A DNA stretch of 64,000 nucleotides, from assembly GCA_964634885.1 (NCBI GenBank), contig CAZWLN010000020.1, positions 7,651 through 71,650 of the forward strand, written 5' to 3'. The translations under genes were made by a program, and so were the position numbers. Shown here piece by piece: positions 28,601 to 36,471 of this stretch; the stretch's first letter is position 1; every line of letters starts with the position of its first letter. This DNA is from DAINRZ01 sp964634885 (GTDB lineage: Bacteria > Bacteroidota > Ignavibacteria > Kapaibacteriales > UBA2268). Under the pieces are notes generated by a model. That model searched no databases and was not told the origin of the DNA. It worked only from the letters and a program-made list of their open reading frames with translations.

Positions 28601-28768
28601 TTCGTTAACTGGTATCCCCTCGCCCTTCTTAATATGGGCGAATGCTACGAAAGGCTCGGCAACAACGACGAAGCCGTGAAGATATACCAGTCGCTGGTAA
28701 CGCTCAACCCCGACAATGAATACGGCAGGACTGCCGCGAAGAGAATCGAGCGTATTCAGAACCCGTAA
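25634..28768 (+). CDS. Large exported tetratricopeptide-repeat protein
   Basis: 1044 residues. Signal peptide (MSKTLVRAVFFVFLTMTARSQ) and then TPR units along almost the whole length, many with the BamD/YbgF-like pattern (ALFWLGEAYYKSDLLNNAVETYGKLLRMYP, ALYLAGWIRFQQKKYADAVEDFKYLINAYPNS, AYFWLGRSYLNLGELDNAEKVFTELREKFP). Such solenoids scaffold envelope protein complexes. No enzymatic domain is visible and no lipobox is seen, so it is probably periplasmic. First gene of a tight run through 34077; the barrel gene starts 28 bases later. Alternative reading: a generic TPR protein with no connection to its neighbours. Confidence 0.85.
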   Translation: MSKTLVRAVFFVFLTMTARSQIVEPYYEYGSKRIAGAYESFGMGLLEEAEKTLLDAIEQFPETPAYDMAVLLQAKIDLYNNNYNLAIQRLTIFITERSNSSLVPHAALERAYMAFEKGKYRNAADYFLEAKKYADTEFIERRDSAYNRIAHSAVFWRAVSLAFDKKLDLSGEVFMECVNHYPNGPYTDDALFALGLTEEMKGHYRLALDYYNSIGVNHPYSNMIVASKVRSVNNYLMMRDPASALVTADEAGRTIGLIKSGDSLAAGYEPQSYFETASEELLYLKGEAYNLSANYNLAVESFTSFLEQYKESQIVNLVRLSKGWALLNLKDYPQSIAYFDEIINAVKEENAPVRSLAALYRSIAMKKSGKAEDALKELSTLSVQPGYPNLGNALLELGQIYYEAGDFSNAARVLERGLRESKSELVSTKINLLLGSCFLEQQRWAKAASCFQDAEKIAAKSTYVSMPQREWYLAESNLKMGIALVNNNSYSAAIPPLLKFIVEYQADPRCDEALFWLGEAYYKSDLLNNAVETYGKLLRMYPVSSRREEAYYGLGWSNFRMKKFKESGEAYENMMKEFPDSKFNVEVLSRQGDSYYVNRNYKKAAEAYEKAAKLGPKTEEGLYASYQQCYALYKNGDNEKAITALLQFARNYPESSYSDNALYLAGWIRFQQKKYADAVEDFKYLINAYPNSQHLAKANYAIGDSYYNLRSYEEAMTAYRKVVDEFPDDPLSTEAMRGIQYCLRGLGRDEALAISDSAQKTGAFNPESLFAIETKFNKAQEFYLAGKNKDAVTEFTDFVNKYPQSDFTQEAYFWLGRSYLNLGELDNAEKVFTELREKFPESEYTSMSYIEYAVALKKNNRTDAADSLFQFIEKKYPESQESAQASFERAMIIFAKGDTATSMSIFRRIAEEYPEMGFGDNSRLQLALYFREQEKYDSALAEFRILARRDENPVISSEAQYRIGEIEQRMKNWEEAIKAYKIVREQYSDFVNWYPLALLNMGECYERLGNNDEAVKIYQSLVTLNPDNEYGRTAAKRIERIQNP

Positions 28769-28796
28769 TTTTTATTATCATTAATTGAATAAGAAT

Positions 28797-30392
28797 ATGA
28801 AAAAGCTGTTTATAATTATGATAATCAATGCCCTGCAGGTTACCGGAGCAATAGCCCAGGAATCGTCGAAGGGCAATCTCGAACTCCCGCCGATCATCGT
28901 CGAGGAGAAATCCGGACAGATACAGGTTCGTGCCGGTTCAAAGAAGGAACCCAACAAGACTGCAGCCTTGACGCAGCAGGAGCTCGATTCGCTCAACTCC
29001 CTCGACAAGGAAAAATCCTTCCTCCTTGCAGCCAAGAAGCTTCCCGACAAAATTGTGGAAAAGAAATTCAACGACGGTTTCCTGAAAGCGCAGTTCGGAA
29101 GATTCACATCCCCGGCTGCCGAGTTCGGTTACAGTTTCAGGATGGGCGCTGCCGATGAATATGATTTCTATGTAAACAGCGCTTTGGACATGAGCAATGG
29201 CCACATTGACAATTCAGACTACAAGAAATTCTACGTTGACCTGACGAACATATACATTGCCCCTGACAAATTCTGGGTGTTCGGCGGCAGCCGTACCAAG
29301 ACGCAGATACACGTTGACCGTTCTGAGTACAACCTCTATGCTGCCGATTCGGCCGCTCCGGCCAGAGATGCCCTCAACCTCAATTTCACCATGGACTCCG
29401 ACGGGTTCTATTCAGGTGTCAAGTTTGAAACAGGCCTCGGCCTTCGCACAATGAACCTGAAGACAGACGAAGCAAAAGCCTACGACAATTCGCTCAGCGC
29501 CTACCTGAACATCAAAGGCTATATCGGCGACCTGGAACTGGGCGGCAAAGCACTCGTTGACCTCCATTCGGTCCGTGGCGACGGCGTTCATTTCGCACAG
29601 GCTTACGCTGTTCTCAATTACTTCGTTCCGGAAGTGTCTTTTGTCCTTAATGCCGGCGCCCAATTCAGCTCTTCATCAAACGATATTGCCAGGACCGGGC
29701 TCTATCTCGCCGCCGAACTGGAGTACCGCATCAGCAGGCTCCTGACACTGAAGGCGTCTTTCGTCAATGCAATGGACGACAAGACTTTGAAGGACTATTT
29801 TGTAATTAATCCATACATCCACCAGAGTGTGCCAATCGATTTCAGGAACAACAGGCAGTTGAAAGGCTTCCTCTATATCCATCCCACGGCAGAGTTTACA
29901 ATCGGCGCGGGTGCACAACTGGGCATTTTCGACAGGAATCCTTACTTCATTACAGACACGCTCGGCAGTTTCCGCCTTGGTTATAACAAGACCTCAGAGT
30001 TCAGGATTACCGGTGAAATTGACTGGCATTTTACGGACAACGACCTGTTAACAGCCAACGCTTCGTTCATTAATGCAGAAATCGACACCAACAGTTCGAT
30101 TGTACCTTACATTCCCAAGCTTCAGCTCTCGGCTGCATACAGGAGAACCTGGTTTAAAACCGTCGCTACCGAAATCGGTGTGTGCTATTCCGGCAAAAGA
30201 TTTGCAGATATTGAAAATGATATTGAATTAGATGCGTTTATAAATTTAAATGCTTTGGTAGATATAAAAATTTCCGATACATTTACAGTGTTCGGAAAAG
30301 TTGAAAATTTATTAAATTCGGACGTATATGTTTGGGAAGGTTATAAAGAAAGAGGTTTGTTTGTTACTGGCGGTATTTTCTGGACTTTTTAG
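28797..30392 (+). CDS. Outer-membrane beta-barrel of TonB-dependent-receptor type without a recognisable plug
   Basis: 531 residues from ATG 28797 (MKKLFIIMIINALQVTGAIAQ), where the signal peptide begins. The mature N-terminus contains PPIIVEEKSG, resembling a TonB box, followed by about 70 polar residues instead of the usual plug of about 130. The rest is amphipathic strands ending with VFGKVENLLNSDVYVWEGYKERGLFVTGGIFWTF, the characteristic last strands of TonB receptors with a terminal phenylalanine. From about 30195 to the stop the codons become clearly AT-rich compared with the rest of the gene. Neighbours encode TonB-like proteins, which supports an energised or structural OM partner. 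Confidence 0.75.
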   Translation: MKKLFIIMIINALQVTGAIAQESSKGNLELPPIIVEEKSGQIQVRAGSKKEPNKTAALTQQELDSLNSLDKEKSFLLAAKKLPDKIVEKKFNDGFLKAQFGRFTSPAAEFGYSFRMGAADEYDFYVNSALDMSNGHIDNSDYKKFYVDLTNIYIAPDKFWVFGGSRTKTQIHVDRSEYNLYAADSAAPARDALNLNFTMDSDGFYSGVKFETGLGLRTMNLKTDEAKAYDNSLSAYLNIKGYIGDLELGGKALVDLHSVRGDGVHFAQAYAVLNYFVPEVSFVLNAGAQFSSSSNDIARTGLYLAAELEYRISRLLTLKASFVNAMDDKTLKDYFVINPYIHQSVPIDFRNNRQLKGFLYIHPTAEFTIGAGAQLGIFDRNPYFITDTLGSFRLGYNKTSEFRITGEIDWHFTDNDLLTANASFINAEIDTNSSIVPYIPKLQLSAAYRRTWFKTVATEIGVCYSGKRFADIENDIELDAFINLNALVDIKISDTFTVFGKVENLLNSDVYVWEGYKERGLFVTGGIFWTF

Positions 30393-30423
30393 AACTATTG
30401 TTTAATAATGCCGGGCTGCTGTT

Positions 30424-32405
30424 ATGGCTAAGATTGAAGCAGGCAAACAAAAAGATGAAGAGTTGTCGGGCGGGTTTAACGCTAACCCGGACGACGACAC
30501 TTTCATGCTGGACAGAGACATAGACTATCCCGGCGAGCTGCCGGAGATGGACGAGCTGCCTGTCCCTGAAACGAAGCCGCTTGTTGAAGAGGATTTGGAA
30601 ATCAACGACTCCGGCATCTCTAAGGCGCCGAAGATAAGCCTCCAAAACCAGAATAACATCGACAACGTCTGGGATATGTTCGAAGAAGGGTACCAGACAG
30701 AACAGCCTGCTCCGGAGCCTGAAGCGCCTGTTGACTATGCCCCCGGGATGAATATCGACGAGGCTTTCGGAGCTTTCGACGGACAGACTGATGAGGCCGA
30801 AAAGGAAGAACCCTACACCGGCGAAAAAGAACTGGTTCTTGAAGAAGAGCCTCTCATGATGGGAGATTCCGGCGACCTGTCAGAGGAAGATTTCCTGAAG
30901 CAATTCCAGGAAGCTGTCGATGAGGAAACGAAACCCGCAAGCGAACCTGCTGAAGCCGAAGTGTCCGAAGATGAATTCCTGAAGCAATTCCAGGAAGCCG
31001 TCGATGAGGAAACGAAACCCNNNNNNNNNNNNNNNNNNNNNNNNNNNNNNNNNNNNNNNNNNNNNNNNNNNNNNNNNNNNNNNNNNNNNNNNNNNNNNNN
31101 NNNNNNNNNNNNNNNNNNNNCGAAGATGAATTCCTGAAGCAATTCCAGGAAGCCGTCGATGAGGAAACGAAACCCGCAAGCGAACCTGCTGAAGCCGAAA
31201 TGTCCGAAGATGACTTCCTGAAACAATTCCAGGAAGCTGTCGATGAGGAAACAAAAGGTGTAACTGAAACCGAACCTCCGGCGTTCGACGCGGAAGAGCC
31301 CGCAGCTGCCGTTGCAGGACTGGAACAGAAGGAAAGCGATATGGACATCCCAGACCTGTCGGCTGATGTCGGAGGGATTCCCGAGGCTGTTTCCACTGAA
31401 GAGAAATTTGAGATAGCAGTTAAAGAACTGGACGAACCGTCAGACGAGTCCATCGACAAAAGCCTCGAGACCATAGATGAATCCGAAGAACTTGACCTCG
31501 GCTCCGAATTCAAGAAAATGCTGGAAGATGATCTCTTAAGCAGCAAAAAGAAAAAGAAGAAGGACGACGAGGACGTCATCGTCAAAAATGTATCTCTTAC
31601 GGAAGATGAGCCTGTTACTGAAAAAATCAGCCTGAACGAATACAGGGCCGACCATCCTTCGACTTTTGGCCTGGCAAGCAGTGATACGTCCGAAGATGAG
31701 GAAGAAGAGAAAAAAACCAGGGTATTCCCATGGAAGAAGCTTGCTGTTGCCGCCGGTATCATTACAATTATGTCCGCCGTTGGCATGGGTACCTACTATG
31801 TTGTCACCCAGACAGACCTGTTCACCGCAACGGAAGAAAAAGAAGAACCGCCTGCCGTTCAGTCCGATACCCTGAAAATCAAACCTGTGGCAAAGGCAGC
31901 AGAAAAACCGGTGAAGAAACCGGCAGCCGACACCATTAAAAAAGAAGAGCCTAAAGACACTGTGAAGGAAGCAATTGCAGCAACCGAGAAATACACTCCC
32001 ACGAAACCACGCTGGGAGACAACCGACAAGCCGCCGGTAAAAGAAACAGCTCCGGCTAAGGTAAGATCGACACCGAAAATTGCCGCAGCGAAAGAAACAA
32101 CGCCAAAGGTAACCCGTACTAAGCCGGTTACTCCTTCCTTCAGCTCTACCGTACCGAAACGGACAAGTTCCAAAGAGGAAGTTTACACGGTGGAACTCTA
32201 CTCCACACCCTCAGCCGAGGATGCCAACATGTGGGTAGGTAAGCTGAAAAGCAGGAACATTACAGACGTGAATATACAGCAGCATAAGTATAGAGACAAA
32301 ATTATTTACAAAGTAAGATTCGGAAAGTTTTCGACCAGGGAGGAAGCGAAGCAGCAGGCTTTGAAGCTTGGCTATCCCCAGACCTGGGTTGACAGGGTGA
32401 AATAA
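30424..32405 (+). CDS. Acidic-repeat transmembrane SPOR-domain protein (interrupted by an assembly gap)
   Basis: One gene split by 100 N at 31021-31120. The N-terminal part is very acidic and probably cytoplasmic and disordered. It contains at least four copies of a 28-residue unit (S-E-x-x-FLKQFQEAVDEETKP + ASEPAEAEV, 84 bases each), two on each side of the gap. A single helix follows (KKLAVAAGIITIMSAVGMGTYYVV, coded around 31736-31805), then a Lys/Pro/Thr-rich periplasmic linker and a C-terminal SPOR-like domain (EEVYTVELYSTPSAEDANMW ... REEAKQQALKLGY). SPOR domains bind glycan strands stripped of stem peptides, often at division sites. The frame before and after N agrees only if the true gap is 2 mod 3, for example 29 bases plus whole repeats. 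TonB-like gene follows after 17 bases. Confidence 0.8.
30883..31254 (+). repeat. 84-base in-frame tandem repeat containing a 100-N gap
   Basis: The marker TTCCTGAAG recurs at 30892 and 30976, and again at 31131 and 31215, both exactly 84 bases apart. The N run begins on a codon boundary after the Lys-Pro of copy 2. Restoring the repeat would need 29 bases, or 29 plus multiples of 84, so the copy number is unknown. Confidence 0.9.
31021..31120. other. Assembly gap (100 N)
   Basis: Exactly 100 undetermined bases, the conventional placeholder for unknown length. It lies inside the 84-base tandem repeat and breaks the reading frame artificially. Confidence 0.98.
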
Positions 32406-32422
32406 GAGGAGGAGAAATAGAA

Positions 32423-33223
32423 ATGTATGAACCGTTCCGGGATGGCCAAGTCCGGTTGTCAGTTGATATATACTGGGACAAAAACACTGCGAGAGGGTTT
32501 ATGGGGGCGATGGCCGTTGTCCTTCTGCTGTTGATTGCCCTGATTTGGGTGGAACCTCCCAAATGGTCCCAGCCTGAAATGTTTAAATTTGAAAACACAA
32601 TTCCAATAGAATTCTTCCTGTACAAACAACTGAGCTTCGGCGAAGGCGACGGCACCGGCGGCAGCAAGGGCAACCTGACACGGGAAGGGGCCGCTCACAA
32701 AGGAGATTATCCCGAAGACCAGTTTGCCAACGCAAAGATTAAAGCTCCCTCCGGCGACGAGGCCAAGACACTGGACGAAAACGCTACGGTTGCCAGTAAC
32801 ATGGTCCCCGCTTCCAACCTGTCTTCCGGCGACACCAAAGACGGGGGCACAGGAACCTCCGACCGGAATGTAGGCAGTCCGAACGGTACCGAAAGCGGTA
32901 CAGGCCTTGGAGACAAAGGTGACGGCGCGGGGGCAGGCACAGGCCTGGGAAAAATTAACTGGGGCGGCGGCGGTAGCAGGATTGTAACATCAAAACCAAA
33001 GAATCCGGTTTATCCTGAAAATGTCGATATAAAATATGCTGTCGTTAAAGTCAGGTTTTGGGTTGACCCGTCCGGTAGTGTAATCAAAGCCGTCCCTGTC
33101 GATAAAGTTGACCCCAGGCTCGAAGCGGTAGCCACACGGTATGTAAAAAAATACAGATTCAATCCTCTCGACAGCGATGTTATTATGGAAGGGATGATAA
33201 GTATTACTTTCAAGAAGAGTTAA
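32423..33223 (+). CDS. TonB-like energy-transducer-type protein
   Basis: 266 residues. A short cytoplasmic N-terminus, one helix (GFMGAMAVVLLLLIALIWVE, about 31-50), a Gly/Asp/Thr-rich periplasmic linker in place of the usual Pro/Lys-rich spacer, and a C-terminal TonB domain (residues about 190-266: VVKVRFWVDPSGSVIKAVPVDKVDPRLEAVATRYVKKYRFNPL). It has no ExbB/ExbD genes beside it. GGAGGAG sits upstream of the ATG. The TonB domain is close to that of the next gene (VDPSGSVI-[KR]-AVPV-[DN]-KVDPRLE shared), a recent duplication. It could touch the barrel encoded two genes upstream. Confidence 0.82.
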   Translation: MYEPFRDGQVRLSVDIYWDKNTARGFMGAMAVVLLLLIALIWVEPPKWSQPEMFKFENTIPIEFFLYKQLSFGEGDGTGGSKGNLTREGAAHKGDYPEDQFANAKIKAPSGDEAKTLDENATVASNMVPASNLSSGDTKDGGTGTSDRNVGSPNGTESGTGLGDKGDGAGAGTGLGKINWGGGGSRIVTSKPKNPVYPENVDIKYAVVKVRFWVDPSGSVIKAVPVDKVDPRLEAVATRYVKKYRFNPLDSDVIMEGMISITFKKS

Positions 33224-33239
33224 GCAATAAGGTGTAAAT

Positions 33240-33875
33240 TTGATCGATGATGTAATAAATTTCCTGATGGCATTGCCGGTGCCGCTTAAGATAGCGGTAG
33301 TAATACTGATTGCCGGAATGATTATTGCCCCGGTCAGGAAGTATTTAAAACCAGCCCTGTGCATTTCGTCTGTATTCGTTGTATTGTTACTGATAGTTAA
33401 ACCAGACGCAACTTCTGCCAATACTGACCTTCCTGCTGAAAAAGGATGCTGTCCTGTAGCTGTTGCGGTAACTGACACGACAAAAGCTTTCCCTGCCCAA
33501 AGCCGGGACAGTAAAGCTTCTGCCCCGAAAACACCAAAAGCCGGCAGTGTGAATAGCGGCGTTAGCAAAAACAACTTTACTCAGGCCGGTTGCGGCCTTG
33601 GAAGAATCTGTTGGAGCGGCGGCGGCAACAGGGTAGTTACTTATAAACCACCCATACCGATAATACCTGACAGCGTGCCTGCCGGTGAATATACCATTAA
33701 AATCAGGTTTTACGTTGACCCGTCCGGTAGTGTAATCAGGGCCGTCCCTGTCAACAAAGTTGACCCCAGGCTCGAAGAAGTGGCAATCAGGTACGTCAAA
33801 AGGTATAAATTCAATCCTCTGGACACGGACGTAACAATGGTAGGGACAATAAATATTTGTTTCAGGATGAATTAA
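33240..33875 (+). CDS. Second TonB-like protein with two N-terminal helices
   Basis: 211 residues. The start is TTG 33240, supported because the whole segment from AAGCAATAAGGTGTAAA through the first codons is repeated before the next gene, which starts at the matching TTG; the next in-frame ATG is residue 10. Two hydrophobic segments (about 10-30 and 37-52) precede a short linker and a TonB-like C-terminus (IKIRFYVDPSGSVIRAVPVNKVDPRLEEVAIRYVKRYKFNPLD). Extra cysteines (GCCPVAV, AGCGLGRICWSGGG) are present, unlike its paralog. It combines the N-module of the following gene with the C-module of the preceding one. Confidence 0.78.
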   Translation: MIDDVINFLMALPVPLKIAVVILIAGMIIAPVRKYLKPALCISSVFVVLLLIVKPDATSANTDLPAEKGCCPVAVAVTDTTKAFPAQSRDSKASAPKTPKAGSVNSGVSKNNFTQAGCGLGRICWSGGGNRVVTYKPPIPIIPDSVPAGEYTIKIRFYVDPSGSVIRAVPVNKVDPRLEEVAIRYVKRYKFNPLDTDVTMVGTINICFRMN

Positions 33876-33891
33876 GCAATAAGGTGTAAAT

Positions 33892-34077
33892 TTGATCAAC
33901 GACGTAATAAACTTTTTGATGGCATTGCCGTTGCCGCTGAAGATAGCGGTTGTAATACTGATTCTCGGCATTATTTTCTCATTGGTAAAAAAAGTGGCTA
34001 AACTGGCAATATACATAGCTCTTATATTAGCGCTGATTTTAATAATTTATAAGCTCATAAATCCGACTTTTCCGTAA
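33892..34077 (+). CDS. Small membrane protein, duplicate of the N-module of the preceding gene
   Basis: 61 residues, TTG start at 33892. MINDVINFLMALPLPLKIAVVILI matches MIDDVINFLMALPVPLKIAVVILI of the previous gene, and the upstream 20 or so bases are also nearly identical. Two hydrophobic segments make up most of the protein; there is no TonB domain. Conservation of the protein sequence despite base changes suggests it is real rather than a decaying fragment, but a truncated pseudogene remains possible. Confidence 0.6.
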   Translation: MINDVINFLMALPLPLKIAVVILILGIIFSLVKKVAKLAIYIALILALILIIYKLINPTFP

Positions 34078-34129
34078 TTTAGTATTTTGTAAATTGTTTA
34101 TTTGTATAATTATTTCTGATTAGGTTATT

Positions 34130-35473
34130 ATGTCATATAATATTGGTGTAATCGGTACGGGCTACGTAGGCCTTGTTTCCGGTACCTGCCTTGCAGCAAC
34201 CGGCAATAATGTTTATTGCATAGATATCGACGAGAAAAAAGTTGAGAAAATGAAGAACGGCGTTTCGCCCATATTCGAGCCGGGCCTGGACTACCTGCTG
34301 CAGCAGAACATCAAAGAAAAGAGGCTCCATTTCTCTACTGAACTGGAAACTGCAGTCACCAACTGCCTGTTCCTCTTCCTCTGCCTGCCGACTCCGCCAA
34401 ACGAAGACGGCTCCGCAGACCTGCACCATGTTCTCAAAACTGCCGGTGAAATTGCCGCCATCATGAAAGCGAAGAATATTACGGAGCGCAGGGTACTGAT
34501 CGACAAAAGTACGGTTCCCGTCGGCACTTCCGCGAAAGTAAGGCAGATCGTCGATGAAACCTATCCCGGAAATAATATCGTTGTCGTCAGCAATCCCGAA
34601 TTCCTTCGCGAAGGATTCGCCGTCGAGGACAACATGAAACCCGAACGCATCGTCGTCGGTACTTCCGACAAAGAAGTTGCAGAGCTGATGAAAGACCTGT
34701 ACGAGCCATTCGTACGCAGCGGCAACCCCATCATCATCATGGATGAGAAGAGCGCCGAAGTAACAAAGTATGCAGCCAATTCCTTCCTTGCCACCAAGAT
34801 ATCTTTCATGAACGACCTTTCTGCCTATTGCGAAAAAGTGGGCGCCGACATTGAGAATGTAAGATTCGGCATCGGTTCCGACAGCAGGATCGGCAAGCGC
34901 TTCCTGTTCGCAGGCGTAGGCTACGGCGGCTCCTGTTTTCCCAAGGACGTCAGGGCGCTGATCTACTCTTCGGAGGAAGCCGGCGTCGAACTGAAGATCG
35001 TGAAAGCTGCACACGAAGTAAACGAGATACAGCAGTTACGTTTCTACGACAGGATTGCCGAACGCTTCGGCAATGATATGAAAGGGCGGAAATTTGCTGT
35101 TTGGGGACTGGCATTTAAACCGAATACCGACGACACGAGGGAATCGCCTGCTTTCAGGATAATTGAGAAAATGCTCGAGAACGGCGCCTCCGTTACTGCC
35201 TATGACCCCGAAGCAATGGAGAATACAAAACTGAAATTCGGCGACTCTGTCGAATATGTCGATAATATGTATGACTGCCTGCCGGACGCTGATGCGCTGA
35301 TAATCGTTACCGAATGGAATAATTTCAGGCGCCCCGACTTCGACAAAATCAGGCAGCTCCTGAAAAATCCCGTCATCTTCGACGGCAGGAACCTGTTTAC
35401 TCCCGAAGCTATGTATAATAATAAATTCGAGTATTACTGCATCGGGCGTAAAGCGATCATTCCGGGGAGTTAG
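34130..35473 (+). CDS. UDP-glucose/GDP-mannose dehydrogenase family, probable UDP-glucose 6-dehydrogenase
   Basis: 447 residues. Oxidises a nucleotide-sugar alcohol to its acid with two NAD+, giving UDP-glucuronate in the usual case. Rossmann motif GTGYVGLVSG (about 9-18), STVPVGTS, and the catalytic cysteine C269 in GYGGSCFPKD are all present; the C-terminal half has KPNTDDTRESPA and DGRNLF. UDP-glucose specificity is likely but not proven by sequence alone. It lies 52 bases after the small membrane gene, so co-transcription with the envelope operon is possible, though the AT-rich gap may hold a promoter. Confidence 0.92.
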   Translation: MSYNIGVIGTGYVGLVSGTCLAATGNNVYCIDIDEKKVEKMKNGVSPIFEPGLDYLLQQNIKEKRLHFSTELETAVTNCLFLFLCLPTPPNEDGSADLHHVLKTAGEIAAIMKAKNITERRVLIDKSTVPVGTSAKVRQIVDETYPGNNIVVVSNPEFLREGFAVEDNMKPERIVVGTSDKEVAELMKDLYEPFVRSGNPIIIMDEKSAEVTKYAANSFLATKISFMNDLSAYCEKVGADIENVRFGIGSDSRIGKRFLFAGVGYGGSCFPKDVRALIYSSEEAGVELKIVKAAHEVNEIQQLRFYDRIAERFGNDMKGRKFAVWGLAFKPNTDDTRESPAFRIIEKMLENGASVTAYDPEAMENTKLKFGDSVEYVDNMYDCLPDADALIIVTEWNNFRRPDFDKIRQLLKNPVIFDGRNLFTPEAMYNNKFEYYCIGRKAIIPGS

Positions 35474-35865
35474 TCAAGTTTATCAAGTTTATCAAGTTTG
35501 TCAAGTTCATAAAGTTGATAAAGTTCATCAAGTTTATAAAGTAAAGAGAATGGAAAAGCAGAATTGCCGGTTGTCTTTCACCTTCCCCTTGGGGAAGGCT
35601 GGGATGGGGTGGATTCAGTTTATCAAGTTCGTAAAGTTCGTAAAGTTTGTAAAGTAGCTTGAGAACCCCGAAGGGGTGAAATGATTGTAGCCGCTCCGTA
35701 GGAGCGCCATGTTAATAGTTAGTGTCCATGAAAAGATTTCATGCAAAAAATGCTAACTGATGTTAGGTTTGAGAAGTAGAGACGCAAGGCCTTGCGTCTC
35801 AAGTAGTTAGAAGTCCGGAATTTGGTAAGAGAAGTCCGGAGTCAGGTAAAATAATATAAAAGAAA
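35474..35865. repeat. Composite intergenic repeat block B and palindromes
   Basis: 392 gene-free bases. It starts with decameric TCAAGTTTAT-like units (35475-35541), the inverse of the decamers in block A. A CCTTCCCC/GGGGAAGG element (about 35581-35610) matches 23612-23642 on the opposite strand. More decamers follow at 35620-35655. Then come small hairpins ACCCC-GAA-GGGGT (35665-35677) and CGCTCC-GTA-GGAGCG (35692-35706), a perfect 22-base palindrome (35779-35800) and two AGTCCGGA words (35811-35845). No reading frame of note. Confidence 0.8.
35779..35800. repeat. Perfect 22-base palindrome
   Basis: GAGACGCAAGG is followed directly by its reverse complement. It is preceded by AAGTA, as is the related looped inverted repeat at 39196-39218, so the two appear to be members of one small palindromic repeat family. 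Confidence 0.8.
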
Positions 35866-36471
35866 ATGATTAAAATTTCTGAATTGTTGAAAATAGATAA
35901 ACCACTGATACTGGCTTCCATGTCTCCCAGGAGGAAGAAGCTTCTGGAGCAGTTAGGGTTCGAGTTCCTGGTAATTCCCTCAGATGTTGACGAGAACGGC
36001 TTTTCGAAGGATGTCGGGCCTGCGGACTATGCAAAGCACCTGGCCTACCGCAAAGCATACGACATTGCCTCAAAAACCAAGGAACCGGCCATCGTCCTTG
36101 GAGCCGATACCATTGTCGTCCTCGACGGCATGATCATCAATAAGCCTGTTGACGCGGCAGATGCCGCCAGGATGCTGAGAATGCTCAGCGGCAGGACTCA
36201 TAGCGTCTATTCCGGTATTTCAATCGTCGAATCCATTACGATGCGCAATTACTCAGACGTTCAGAAAACCGATGTTACTTTCAGGGATCTGGGCGACGAC
36301 GAGATTGACGCCTATGTCGGCAGCGGCTCACCCCTCGACAAAGCCGGGGCCTACGGCATACAGGATGATTTCGGGGCAGTGTTTGTCAGTCACATTAACG
36401 GCTGCTACTACAACATTGTTGGCTTGCCCCTCGAATTGCTCTATTCCTCGCTTAAGAAGTTCATGCTTTGA
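35866..36471 (+). CDS. Maf-family nucleoside triphosphate pyrophosphatase
   Basis: 201 residues. Maf proteins hydrolyse dTTP/UTP or modified nucleotides to monophosphates, for housekeeping of the nucleotide pool and possibly septum control. The N-terminal LASMSPRRKKLLEQLG motif (about 16-31), ADTIVVLDGMIINKP and GAYGIQDDFGAVFVSHINGCYYNIVGLPL are conserved. The QDDFGA form is nearest the dTTP/UTP (YhdE) type, where QGxGA is usual, so the subtype is uncertain. It converges with the methyltransferase gene with an 11-base overlap of the 3' ends. Confidence 0.88.
   Translation: MIKISELLKIDKPLILASMSPRRKKLLEQLGFEFLVIPSDVDENGFSKDVGPADYAKHLAYRKAYDIASKTKEPAIVLGADTIVVLDGMIINKPVDAADAARMLRMLSGRTHSVYSGISIVESITMRNYSDVQKTDVTFRDLGDDEIDAYVGSGSPLDKAGAYGIQDDFGAVFVSHINGCYYNIVGLPLELLYSSLKKFML

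Noticed and set aside
31200..32405. Treating the post-gap part of the SPOR protein as an independent gene starting at ATG 31200
   Set aside because: The repeat unit continues from before the gap in the same phase after correction, so the ATG is internal.
34133..35014. 293-codon minus-strand frame opposite the UDP-glucose dehydrogenase gene
   Set aside because: Antisense to a gene with intact Rossmann and catalytic motifs; shadow of its codon bias.
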